Assembly (NCBI GenBank): GCA_032622095.1
Contig: CP136063.1
Location: 207,811,934-207,875,933, forward strand
Length of the DNA: 64,000 bases
Reading direction: 5' to 3'
Source: Siphonodentalium dalli
Taxonomy: Eukaryota; Mollusca; Scaphopoda; Gadilida; Siphonodentaliidae
Part shown: piece by piece, positions 46,714 to 57,309 of the stretch
Layout of the letters: every line of letters begins with the position of its first letter
Position numbering within the stretch: the first letter of the stretch is position 1
Position numbers and translations under genes: made by a program
The notes under the pieces: generated by a model
The model's database searches: none
Told to the model about the DNA's origin: nothing
What the model saw: the letters and a program-made list of their open reading frames with translations, nothing else

Positions 46714-47112
46714 TTAACCCTTTACCCAACAGAACGGCCCTGTGCCAATGCATTCTCTTATATATGCGAGTCGACCATAGGTCGCCTCGCATATATAAGA
46801 GAATGCATTGGCTTAACACATTAAAAATTATAAAATTGTTAAAGAATGTAAGAAAAAATGGTAAAAAGTGTTAAAAAAAGATATTTTTAGGCCAATGCAT
46901 TCTCTTATATATGCGAGGCGACCTATGGTCGACTCGCATATATAAGAGAATGCATTGGCACAGGGCATAACTGTAACCATCACAATGTGGTCAATGAGCC
47001 GGTTCCAATGATATCCATATGTGTATGGTTTTATTGAGACAGACCCAAGATAGTTTAGGCTGTTGCAGCTTTATTTGACCGTTTTTGACCGGTTTGTTGG
47101 GTAAAGGGTTAA
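46714..47112. mobile_element. piggyBac-like MITE made of two inverted hairpins
   Basis: TTAA (46,714-46,717 and 47,109-47,112) flanks a 391-bp element with 14-bp perfect terminal inverted repeats CCCTTTACCCAACA / TGTTGGGTAAAGGG. Inside are two 69-nt hairpins (46,744-46,812 and 46,891-46,959), each with a perfect 27-bp stem beginning GCCAATGCATTCTC, a further 5-bp CGACC/GGTCG stem and an ATA or TAT loop. The two hairpins are inverted copies of each other, so the element is a palindrome of palindromes. The TTAA target and CCC ends are piggyBac traits. No coding sequence. Confidence 0.85.
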
Positions 47113-47841
47113 GTATATCTCTTATGTTATACAAACGTTCAGACAGTAAATGAATCGAATTAAATTGAGTTCCACCAACACGAACTCTGTGCCAATATAG
47201 TTCGCGATACCATTTTGAAGAATCATAAAGCGGACATCTTTATATATTTTCAAAGCAGCATTCTGTAATTCAAGTGATGCGTGATCAACGACGCCGTTGG
47301 ATGCCCATTGGATGTGTGTACCTACCTTGTCTATACAATATATACATCTAGGCATTGGCTAGTAGATTCCTTGTGTTCCGATATGCCTTTTTTAACTTAT
47401 GATATAAACATTTCCCACAATGAATAATATATCATTTCGAAATATACTTTTATCACATAATTAGCCCATAAAACCGGCCTCATACGTTTAGTAAGACACA
47501 TGTGTATTATCGGCAAGCGCAGTGACAAGCTTAGCGCAATGGTGTCGATGTCAATGTCGGAAATGTATTATTATGGTAATTATAATATAATTATGATATT
47601 CGATTTATGTTGGGTTATTTAGTATTGACTGTAAGATAAACATGGGTGATAATGTGGTTGAACAAGTTTGTCAACATGAAAAAACACATTTAAAATGGAA
47701 CTATATTTTTTCTTCAATGTATCTTTACTTCCTGTTTGGTTGTGATAAGGAAATCTATATTAATTGTGTTTAACCCCAGTTATTTCAGGATTGTTTTTCC
47801 TTGCTAAGATGTGATTATGTGATCAAGTGGATCTCAAATTC
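47113..47841. other. Unassigned spacer
   Basis: No gene or repeat recognised. Confidence 0.4.
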
Positions 47842-47961
47842 GTTGCAATTATATACGAAATGTATTAACTTCGTACATTAAATTCGATTCGAGTCTCGCT
47901 AAAGCTCGGCTCGAATCGAATTTAGTGCACTCGGTTAATACATTTCGTATATAATTGCGAC
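47842..47961. repeat. 120-nt hairpin with 52-bp arms
   Basis: The left arm (47,842-47,893) and right arm (47,910-47,961) are inverted copies with about five mismatches, separated by a 16-nt loop. Arm landmarks are GCAATTATATACGAAATG and AATTCGATTCGAG. A MITE-type right end (AGTAAAGAAAGGG, TTAA) lies 44 bp downstream, so it may be part of a MITE. Confidence 0.8.
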
Positions 47962-48114
47962 TCAATAGATATCCTCTATTTATAACTGGTGGGAGAATCC
48001 ATTTAGTAAAGAAAGGGTTAACACAATTTCTGATGCCGTCCTCCAATCCTCATATATCCTCACATGAATAAATTTCATTGACTCGTGCATATCTTAGCTG
48101 AATAGTTACATTGC

Positions 48115-48390
48115 ATTACACGTACATGTACATTTAGATGGCCATAGGACATCCAGTTAATAAACATAGCCCATATACATGTAGTCAGGAGGTAATTTGT
48201 AATTTTGGTAACTACTCATTCATACAAGGCTGCTGGTGTTTAACGTTACATGACACGTATACGTGTACATTTAAATGACCATGCATAGGACATCCAGTTA
48301 ATGAATATGGCCCAGACACATGTAGTCGGGGGGGGGGGGTAGTTTATAATTTTCGTAACTATTCACTCCCACGCGACTGCTGAGGTTTGT
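48115..48390. repeat. Tandem duplication with 137-bp unit
   Basis: Two units share GTACATTTA, AGGACATCCAGTTAAT, ACATGTAGTC and TTTTCGTAACTA-type sequence (CATTTA at 48,131 and 48,268). The second holds a run of about 11 G at 48,330. Confidence 0.75.
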
Positions 48391-48399
48391 CATCTTATG

Positions 48400-50910
48400 T
48401 TCAGCTTTGTAAGGATAAACCCTAATTATTATAGTTTAATAATACTTTATTTACTGCGATTATATCGTCGTTCTCAGTAGTCACGAGGTTATTTCTCGTC
48501 AGTTTTATCGCTAAAAGAAAGATAACACAGATGGTTAATTTCACTGCACATTGGAACCACTGATTATTGACACATGTAATCAATTGACATAATTGTCGAG
48601 ACTCGTGGATCAGATTGCTTCGCAGCAGCTGAATCGTTTAAGGGTGTCTAATGTATTATGCCAAATAATGACATGGCCATACCAAGCCCAAACTGGAATT
48701 CCCAGCCATTAACACTGACATATAATATATTGATACAAATATATGCTTTAATTCTCTCTTCCAATATCTATGAAGCCAGCGACCGTCCATGGTGAAAGAT
48801 ACGCATATTGTTACCTTATATGTCTGCACCAGTCTGTGTAAATGTGGGATGTCAATTCCCCATGCCAAATTATTAAGAGACAAGCTAATGGATACATTCA
48901 TTCTCTGTAAACATACACTCAAGAGTCATACATACGTGTACTGATATGGCGGTGATATATTTACATGTAAAGGTAAATAATGCATCAAATGTAGGATTTT
49001 AATAATATATGCATGTGCATGTCTTACTAACTCTTTAACACTTAATTTGTCCGTAATTAATCTAAGCTGCACTTCACTATCCCTCATAAACAAATGGTAT
49101 TGCTTTAATATTTAGTTTCGCGCTAAAAACCTAAGTCAGCCCAATATAGCCCAATATAGTTACATTGGGATTAGTGGTTTAACCGCGAAAAGTCAGTTTG
49201 TTTTCATGTTGAAATGAAGGTGCTGTGGTTTCAACAAACTCTAATATAAACATTTAAATAATGGAACTAAAGTTCTATTATGGTTTGCAAAAGTATTCTA
49301 CATGTACAAGGAGACATCCAGACTCAAAACTCATCGTTTAGGTATGTTCAATGTTGTACTTTTATGTTCGTTTCAATGTTATATATTTTAACCCATTTTC
49401 CTATTGTCGTCAATATAGATCCACTTGTGATTCTCCATAATTGGAATAGGTCCTTTTTATAATTATGGATAGTTCACTTTGTAATATGGTAAACTATAAT
49501 CAATCCACATTTAATGGCATATTTGTAGTTATTACATATTCATCTATACTTTGTGTTTGTGAAACTCCAAGAAGCAGTTTGTAGAAAGTCTCGGGCATGA
49601 GCATTAATACATATATGTCCCTTATGTGTGTATAGGTTATTCTATATAACTAGTAGTATGATTGTGTAAAGGTGTATTATGTCTGTATGTTGGGAGGTAT
49701 ACCTCTTCCCTTAATCTTGTAAATTAGGACTTGTTTATTTATGTTGTAGAGTCTACGTGTATACATACACATGAATATGAACATGTACGAGTTGCCTGTC
49801 AGAGCTATCAATAGTTGGCAGATTGCTGACTGTGTATTGTTGGAGTTGAAATACTGAATGTGATGAGAAGTTTATTGATGAAAATATAGAGATCTAAAGT
49901 AATGTATTGAACTTTAATTGCCCCAGCACCTATTGTTAACTTAGAGAGTACCAGCACAAGAATGATGACTACGATACGAGTTGGTTGATAGAGAAAGGCG
50001 TATACATTATAGTGACATTGTGTAGTTATTTAAACCTTGATAAATTTATATGATTCCATGGATTTATCTCGTGAAATAAACTGGGTTAGCCGGACATCCG
50101 TGGAGTTATACTGACAAACTGATTATATCGTGCATGGTCTCGTCGAAATATCAATTCTCGGAAGCGAGCAGGCTTCGCCCAAATTACGTCACATCGGATT
50201 ACGTTAATTAGACACTTTTTCAAATTGGGGACTACTAATAGTGAGTTGGCGGTTCGGGAAATAGAAATTATACGACAAGTAATCAGATCCACTATTTAAA
50301 TGTGGGTCTGTAATTAATCGAAACTGTCTTTCATATGCGAGATGTCTGCAGTTAATGGGAACTCAGCTAATGTCACAATGTGACCCTAATGTACCACAAG
50401 CGTGGTGTTTTGCAGTTAAGACTTGTTACAGAGGTTCTATGCACGCGGGTCTAAAAACATGTTTTAGCCATACCGTACTGCCACCCGCCAAAGCATAACT
50501 TCCTGCAAAATTTTAAAAACTCCCCCGATAGAGTATCCAAAAAACAACGTTCGTCATTGAAAACATGCAACTGAGAAAGGTTTTTATCCACCATGACGTC
50601 GCTGCATGAAGTACATCGCCTGTTTGAATGAAAGTCGAGGTCAATCATAGTCATTATGCACGTTTACTATGCACACAAGACGGACGGCCAAGTTGGGTGC
50701 ATTGGTTGTACATGTATTTGCGTATAGGTCATATAAGACATATTCATCACCACATTACAAAGATCTGACTCGTCTCACAAGTCTCATATTCGGGTGATAC
50801 TTGCTGATAGTCCGGCCGCCAACCCACCGATGCATGATTTAGCGTATACAGTTTTATTTCTCAACGGGATCTGGTGGTCTAGGGTCCATTTCTAAAGAAG
50901 TGAATTTATT
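48400..50910. other. Unassigned sequence
   Basis: About 2.5 kb without a recognised gene, RNA or repeat. Frames are short and unremarkable on both strands. Confidence 0.4.
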
Positions 50911-51275
50911 CCGCCTTTTGTCAAATCGAATTTTTGAGGGGTCAGAATGGGCGGTGACCACACGAATGGCATATTTCATTGCACCAATGGTCAGTTAACA
51001 TTATCAATAGAAAATAAAGTCACAATTCTTAACCAGTACCAAACAGCAGAAACTGATCTTAAAGATATTAGTGAAAAAACAAAGTTTCCAATTCCGGCTG
51101 CCAATTTGGTGGCCATCTTGGACGATTAGTTCCTATTTTGCCCTATAAAGGTGGCATTCTATCTTAGCTTCACATAAATGTATACATTTGTATAAATATG
51201 ACAAGATTTTCCCACTATAATTTGCACCAAACTGACCGTCTGAGAAAACGGCGGCCATGTTGTGCGCCATTTTGA
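50911..51275 (+). mobile_element. Diverged solo fragment of the FB1 arm
   Basis: Matches the right arm of FB1 (about 29,660-30,045) in the same orientation: AAATCGAATTTTTGAGGG, GCATATTTC, CTTAGCTTCAC, AAGATTTTCCC.CTATAATTTG and ACGGCGGCCATG. It keeps the paired GCC(A/T) motifs at 12-bp spacing (51,254/51,266; the pair 51,100/51,112 has one mutated). The ends are truncated. Confidence 0.8.
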
Positions 51276-53140
51276 ATTTAACGGGTTCCACGTAACCGAT
51301 AGCTGGAAACAGCTGGATTATGATCAGGGATATATATAGTGGACAATATATGTGCGAAGTTTGGTTCTTTAATCCGGACGTGAATGATTCTTCCGTTAGT
51401 GTTCGCTTTAGACTCCACTAATGTGGCTTTAACATGGTACATGACTTGTGGTTGCATATGCACGAGTCTGTCTTACCTTGAAGGAACGTTGTGATCTTGC
51501 ACATAGCCGACCCGAATATCCACACTCGGGATATTGCTTGACCAACAGCCATAGGTATACAGACAACGCTGACTGAAATAAAGACAAGAGCATGTCAGTG
51601 CCTTGGTAATACTTGCCCCATCATGGCCCGTATGATTCGCATGTGGAGAACGGTTTCTTTATATATACGCATTTCAATAGTTTTTAATAGTTTTTAAAGG
51701 TGCATATTTCGAATTAGAGCACCCAAATTACTATTTCTTTGGCTTCGGTGGTAAAAAAATATATGATTCGATTCGAGGAACCCACCCATCAAATCTCAGA
51801 GTGATCAGATATAAATTTTTGAAATTTGTTATTTCCAGAAATATAATTCTGGCATCCTGGCAAATATTCGTCAAGCCAACGGTCTCGGTCCAAATTGCGG
51901 GAGGATGAAGATGGATAACTCTGAAATCAAGTGCCTTTGGGTGTTTAGATATTTGACAATCCGGCCAAATTTCGTTGAACAAAATGTTTTGGGTAATTTT
52001 ATACTAAAGTTTTTTTTGGTATAGCATTATTTTTGGGCAATTAATCGATTCTGATAACTGAAGCGCATTTCGTAAAATTGTGTGGTTGGAATCTGATTAT
52101 ATGGGGGACCATCGAATCGGATGGAGTACCTTTAAACTTATGGTGTTTGTTCAAGCTGGTTTAGAATCGTATGGCCTACTTGGAATTGTATCATTGTTGG
52201 TACTCAATGTCTATATATATTAGTTCATGTGTCTGGAGTACCGCTCGAAACAGCTTACCATTTGAAATAAGTAAGTTCCCCCTGACATATTACGTTGTAT
52301 CTCAAGAATAACCCTGAAGCCGATAGCCGAGACACTTTACACGTACAATCAATATCTCAATACAGATGAAGTGAGCTAATGTCGACCCACTGAAGCGAGA
52401 TAGTGCTCAATTCAAAACTCCACAACCGTCATGATGGCAAAACAATCCATTGATAGACTCGTATCAGAACAACTTAGTTCTGCATGTAACCCCCATGTCA
52501 TGTCAAGACGTGGAAGCACAGTGCTGGGTAAATACAGGGATTCAACTTTATCAGTTTGTGTTGCACGAACTGGCTCCCATCATATATTGGTGTAAATTTG
52601 AACGTGCCAACAGGGACGTGGCTAGAGGGTCTCCGTTGAGATGTCCACCTTGGAATAGCCAAATACACCCCCTCCTTGAACTACACCAAAGTCACAAGTT
52701 TGCGTAATTCCATTGAACCACCACCACCTGCGCTGGGCTTTAATTTCCCCCAACTGTTCCCTAACATACATTACCTGGATGCTAGCCCAATCTAAATGGA
52801 ACAGTAGCCATATTGTAACTAGCCAGGGGAGGTACGAAATCCATGATATAATCCATGATTTTGATATCTTAACTTGAAAATTGCAATATCCTAACATCTG
52901 GTTGTCTAACGCCAAGCAAACTAACACCCCGATTTGTTTTCTTAATATTAATTAGCAGTTTTTTGAATGGCTGGTGGGGAGGGACCAGAACATGAGCATT
53001 GCGAAATCCTACCATCTTGACTGCCATCAAGCTTTCCAATTGTTGGAAATTTCTACCTGACACAAACACAAGCTATGCAATTATTATCGTTAAGGGGACT
53101 TAATGCATTTGAATTGAATTTGAAAACAACTATCTTATTC
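51276..53140. other. Unassigned sequence
   Basis: About 1.9 kb with no recognised gene or repeat. Confidence 0.4.
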
Positions 53141-53645
53141 GTATTTAAATTCGCGCAGTACTATTTTTCGCTCAGTTTTGAATTCGCGCACTTTGAATTC
53201 GCACACCTTACTGCGCGAATTCAAAACTGACAAAACTATTTTCGTAAATGCTTGGATATCATGACAGTTTCATATCTTAATCGTTAATGAGTATACGTGT
53301 GCATATTAACAACCATCATGGTGGCTTTACATCGTGTATAATTTAACACAAACGAATCATCAATGTGTTGTGAAGATGGGTGTTTATATGCTCAAATAAT
53401 TATTCTCATATTGAGATAGTTATAAAAATAATTGAAATGAACTGAAGTGAAACCACAAACGCGTATAGAAAACTTACATCAGAAAAAGTCAAAACTTGGC
53501 TGTGGGTGTACGTAACTCATCAACATATAGCCTTATTGTTTCCCGGTGGTTTGGTATAAACTGAGGTGCCGTACTATTTTTCGCTCAGTTTTAAATTCGC
53601 TCACCGACGGGTGCGCGACAAATAATACTGCGCGAATTTAAATAC
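53141..53645. mobile_element. Inverted-repeat element, about 505 bp
   Basis: The ends are GTATTTAAATTCGCGCAGTA (53,141) and its complement, ending 53,645. The segment GTACTATTTTTCGCTCAG occurs in direct orientation at 53,158 and 53,571. An internal palindrome (CAGTTTTGAATTCGCGCA with its complement) lies at about 53,174-53,232. The middle is unrelated and non-coding. The element class is unknown. Confidence 0.55.
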
Positions 53646-54142
53646 AAGTAATGTATCTTCATTTTTGACAAATATATTGCTGTTGTTCATATTTTCATTA
53701 TTAATAATTTTCCGATAATGTGATGTCGCATGTAAAAATCATTGCTATGTAAACATTAATGTTACAGTTGAATTGGCGATAACATTACAATTAGTCCAAC
53801 AAGACACAACAATTTAATCACAACTGGACGGTAAACATGGGGGAAAAGAATATTTTGAAAATCATATTTGGACTGAAATATTAAACTTACAACACGATTA
53901 ATGATGTTTGTTGACAAATCACTGCAATGGTGTTGTTTACATAACAATGGTTTCAGCACACAAATTTTTGTTATTTGTGTGCTACATTATATCAATAAAT
54001 ATGACATGCACATTTACCCAATGATGCTGCCTTGATCCCATTAAGTTAATAGTATGCATGTACCAAAAATCCATACTACGTATATGTATACACGAGCTAA
54101 TGTCTATCGCCGTCCTATAGTAACACACATAACATTCATAAG
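53646..54142. other. Unassigned spacer
   Basis: No gene or repeat recognised. Confidence 0.4.
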
Positions 54143-54400
54143 GTGATTGAATACTCATATTGCATTGTTCTACAAGCAGACAACAGCCAGGAAATCACAA
54201 TATACATGTACAGTCCTGTTGAACATATTATCTTAACATTTCCCACCAATGAATATAAATCCTTCTCCACATGTATTATATGTTCGACTGTTTGTCGTCT
54301 GCATATATTTCCTGATGATCCCTCCGTAACAATAATAAACCCTTCCAGTGTATACTTTGATAGCTAAATGGAAGAATCAGTTTAGTAAAATTAGAGTTAA
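54143..54400. mobile_element. Degenerate MITE related to 45,923-46,196
   Basis: Shares GAATACTCATA near the left end, ATATTTCCTGA in the middle and AGTTTAGTAAA before TTAA (54,397-54,400) on the right. The terminal repeats are worn. Confidence 0.45.
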
Positions 54401-54824
54401 TCCACCGAATAAAGCTGAGCATCCCTTCGCCTGAACGGGAACAAGTAACTAACCATTGAGGGTTAACAATGCATGCCCTTCGGTATTACGACTAGTGGAT
54501 GCCTATCACGTCTGTGCTCATTAAATCATCGCACATGGCGCATGTCTGATAACACTAGTCTGAGGTGATTATACAAGCGCCCCCTCGCGTCCAATTCAAT
54601 TCGTCAGCAATTTTATCAAATTACAACAGTGTTAGGCGCACATCGACTTGAATGAGTTATTTTATGTTCGGTCAGGACTTTTGCCCTTAATGGCGATTCG
54701 CTGGAAATCACAGGCACTGAGACATCACATGACTATGATCACGTTTATCTATCTATTCATACTCCCAAACTCTCGGTTTTCGGGCATTACGGAGAGGGAT
54801 CGAGCAGATCCATATTTTGAATAT

Positions 54825-55000
54825 AGTAATGCCCTAAGTAATCGACTCCATAACCAAAGCAGAATTATGCGTAACTTTTCAGGATTTAGTCGGAAATATA
54901 GCTTTCCAATGAATAGCAACAAGCATTATTTCCGACTAAATCCTGAAAAGTTACCCATAATTCTGCTGTGGTAAAGAAGTCGATTACTTAGAGCATTACT
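54825..55000. repeat. 176-nt hairpin with 74-bp arms
   Basis: The arms 54,825-54,898 and 54,927-55,000 are inverted copies around a 28-nt loop. The inner about 37 bp are almost perfectly paired (AACTTTTCAGGATTTAGTCG), with one mismatch. The outer part has a few mismatches. It may be a small hairpin transposon or a source of small RNA. Confidence 0.85.
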
Positions 55001-55292
55001 GTATGTCCAGGAATTTTTGCCAAACACATGACTTCTTCGCCATGGTAGGGTTCTTTAACGTGCGCACACAGCTGTACAGATTCAGATTCATTTTAATTCT
55101 TCTACCAAATACATGGTTTTAAGAATATATATAAATATGCATACACATAGATTCAAAACATATCATTGCTCGCAACCTCAGACGATCAAGATGAGATAAT
55201 AATTACACATATAATATAACTACACAAGATAACAATTACACAGGAGAGCAATTAGCTCTTTCATTGATGTGGCAAATAAATTTACACAAGTT

Positions 55293-55600
55293 TCAAATTA
55301 TATTTGGTTCGCTATTTGAAAGAAGATTGGTAAGTTTTCTCTGATTATGGAAGCTCCAATAAAATTTCTTGATGTATCTTTTTCTGTTATGGGCTAGTTC
55401 TGGGCATTCAAGTAATACGTGGTATTCATCACCAATAGCATTCATTTCACAAAACGTGCATTTGCTCCCAGACTGTGAAGTTTTATTCCATCGCCCGGTC
55501 TCTATTGGCAAATAATGGTTCGCCGTTCTAAATCGGATTAGAGATAATGTATAACCGATCCGACGATGTGCCAAGCGTAATGTCATCCATGGCATTACGA
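55293..55600 (-). pseudogene. C-terminal fragment of a non-LTR retrotransposon ORF
   Basis: About 100 codons matching the C-terminal region of LINE proteins: LRLAHRRIGYTLSLIRFR, then a Cys/His finger, CTFCEMNA...YHVLLECPEL. The stop at 55,293 is followed on the minus strand by an AT-rich 3' UTR. Everything upstream (endonuclease, RT core) is missing, so it is a 5'-truncated insertion. The finger is more diverged from the 39.6-42.8 kb element than that element is from the 57-59 kb copy, so it is probably a different family. Confidence 0.75.
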
Positions 55601-55602
55601 GA

Positions 55603-55694
55603 GGAGCGGATACAAAGTCCGACTGTTACTATGTCGGATTTGATCACTCGACCATATCGAAGGTGTTGCTCAAACCAACTGAGCTATCCGCTCC
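55603..55694 (-). pseudogene. tRNA-like sequence (pseudo-tRNA or SINE head)
   Basis: On the minus strand the 92-nt sequence starts GGAGCGGAT and ends ATCCGCTCC, a 9-bp acceptor-like stem. A GCTC/GAGC D-arm with AGTTGG follows (A box), and GATCAAATCC fits a B box at normal spacing. The anticodon stem is poor, and 22 or so extra bases separate the B box from the 3' acceptor strand, forming their own hairpin (TCCGAC/GTCGGA). No T-run terminator follows. It abuts the LINE fragment at 55,293-55,600 in the same orientation. Confidence 0.45.
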
Positions 55695-55782
55695 TCTTAT
55701 TCTTATCTCTGTCATCACATATCGTGGTCACCATTAAAAAGAATTATTCTGATCATATTTAAATGACGAAGAAAGCATGGGG

Positions 55783-56302
55783 TACACTGTATTAAATAGC
55801 CGTATTTTCAACGGTAGAATACCGTTAATTTAACAGTACATGTATGTACGGTAATATCTATATTTACGGTAATACTGTTAATGGCACGTGCACGCGCTAT
55901 GCATTTTGGGAAGGGTCTGATGGCCGACGCCATTTTCTCGGATTGTGAAGTCGTGTGTTAGTCAATCGTTGGGAAAAAAACAGTTGTTGGGTTGTTCTTA
56001 GTGTGTTTGTCAAGGTTTTGTATTGAATAATTTATTGCCCATTGTTCGAAATCATGGTAGCTTCTATGATATTATTAAAATTTTAGTCATTACGCCATTT
56101 ACGGCCAAATTACAATCAACCATTGAGCATGTTTGTATAATTATACGATAGTGGAATATACGATGTACTGTATATTTGACGGTATAATTGTATGATTATA
56201 CGTAGTAGAATACACAGTATACTGTCAATTATACGGCAGACTACTGGCAACTGAGCTGCCGGTACTCTACCGTATAAATTACGGTGGGTTATTTACAGTG
56301 TA
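55783..56302. mobile_element. MITE with TACACTGTA ends
   Basis: Left end TACACTGTATTAAATAGCCG and right end (complement) TACACTGTAAATAACCCACCG. Each is followed internally by an ACGGTAGA(A/G)TACCG palindrome-like motif. 520 bp, with subterminal copies of ACGGTA/TACCGT but no frame. Superfamily uncertain. Confidence 0.7.
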
Positions 56303-56304
56303 GG

Positions 56305-56595
56305 ATTTGGCAAAACATACCGAGTTCATCTCACATATAATACAACATTCCATATGATATCTTCCCATGGGCGCAGAATCGTAATTTCAGTACAAGGCCA
56401 TTAATTCATTATCAGAAAAAAGTTAATCCTTGGTTAGGTTAGTATGACGTGTCATACAATGTTAGGATCAGTGAGTTACTTGAGTAAGCTTCTTCAAATC
56501 AAAATTTAATTTAAGCAACAGATAATCCTTGAATCTCACATTTAATATACATGTACAGTAAGTAAGTGCTCTTGTCGCGCTTCGAGTACCACTGG
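56305..56595. repeat. Dispersed repeat, copy B
   Basis: Second copy of 36,510-36,775 in the same orientation, starting directly after the preceding MITE. Confidence 0.7.
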
Positions 56596-57280
56596 ACGGA
56601 AATTTTCTCTTGCCAAAATTTTTGCCAAATATATTTATTTTTGCTACATTAAAAACATATTTGCCAAATTTAATTGCGCGTATAATTGGGGAAATTATCA
56701 TGTGTGTGAAGTTAGCTGGACGTTTGATATTCAACGGATATTCGCGTGAAGTTAGTTGGACGTTGGATATTCAAAATATCCACAGGTCCAGACATGGTCA
56801 GCGTCATGCGTTTTAAACATCGAATATCATATCTGGACTAAAAATTTCGGCTAACATATCGACAAAAAAAAATCACTGTTCCTGACTGCACCAGGAGAGT
56901 TTCTCTAGACCTAATTCGCGCTCTCCAACTCACAAATGTTCCACTGTTTTTTTAGCCGAAATTTTATTTCACGTTCGATATTCGTTGGACGTTGGATATT
57001 CAACGGATATTCGCGTGAAGTTAGTTGGACGTTGGATATTCAAAAACAAAAATACGTTTTATGCATTAGGGGTGCGCCATAAGTCTTATTCGTGCTCTCC
57101 CACAGAAACTTCATCCGAAATTCCGCGCTTTTCCTGTTTTCCAGACCATAGCTGGACTTAGAAAATGTTCACTTATAGACAAAAAAGCTTTAGAGAGCGC
57201 AGGCTGTATTGACGAGCCGATTGAGCTGAAATTTGGTAATTATAGTCATTCCTATACGAGAACTGCCTAACTAAACATCC
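56596..57280. repeat. Short direct repeats around GTTGGACGTTGGATATTCAA
   Basis: GGATATTCGCGTGAAGTTAG plus GTTGGACGTTGGATATTCAA occurs at about 56,737-56,775 and 57,005-57,043, with partial copies at 56,708 and 56,975. Between them AAATTTCGGCTAA and TTAGCCGAAATTT are inverted. The rest is unassigned. Confidence 0.55.
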
Positions 57281-57309
57281 CCCACTATACAGCTCATATC
57301 CGGCATTAT

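Noticed and set aside
48325-48345. Poly-G run as a G-quadruplex or regulatory site
   Set aside because: A single homopolymer of about 11 G in a tandem duplication, more likely slippage; the sister unit lacks it.
54648-54974. 108-codon plus-strand frame
   Set aside because: Most of it runs through the 176-nt hairpin, so it is an open frame by chance with no recognisable domain.
55603-55694. Functional tRNA gene
   Set aside because: The anticodon stem does not pair well, there are about 20 extra bases before the 3' acceptor strand and no T-run follows. Kept only as tRNA-like.
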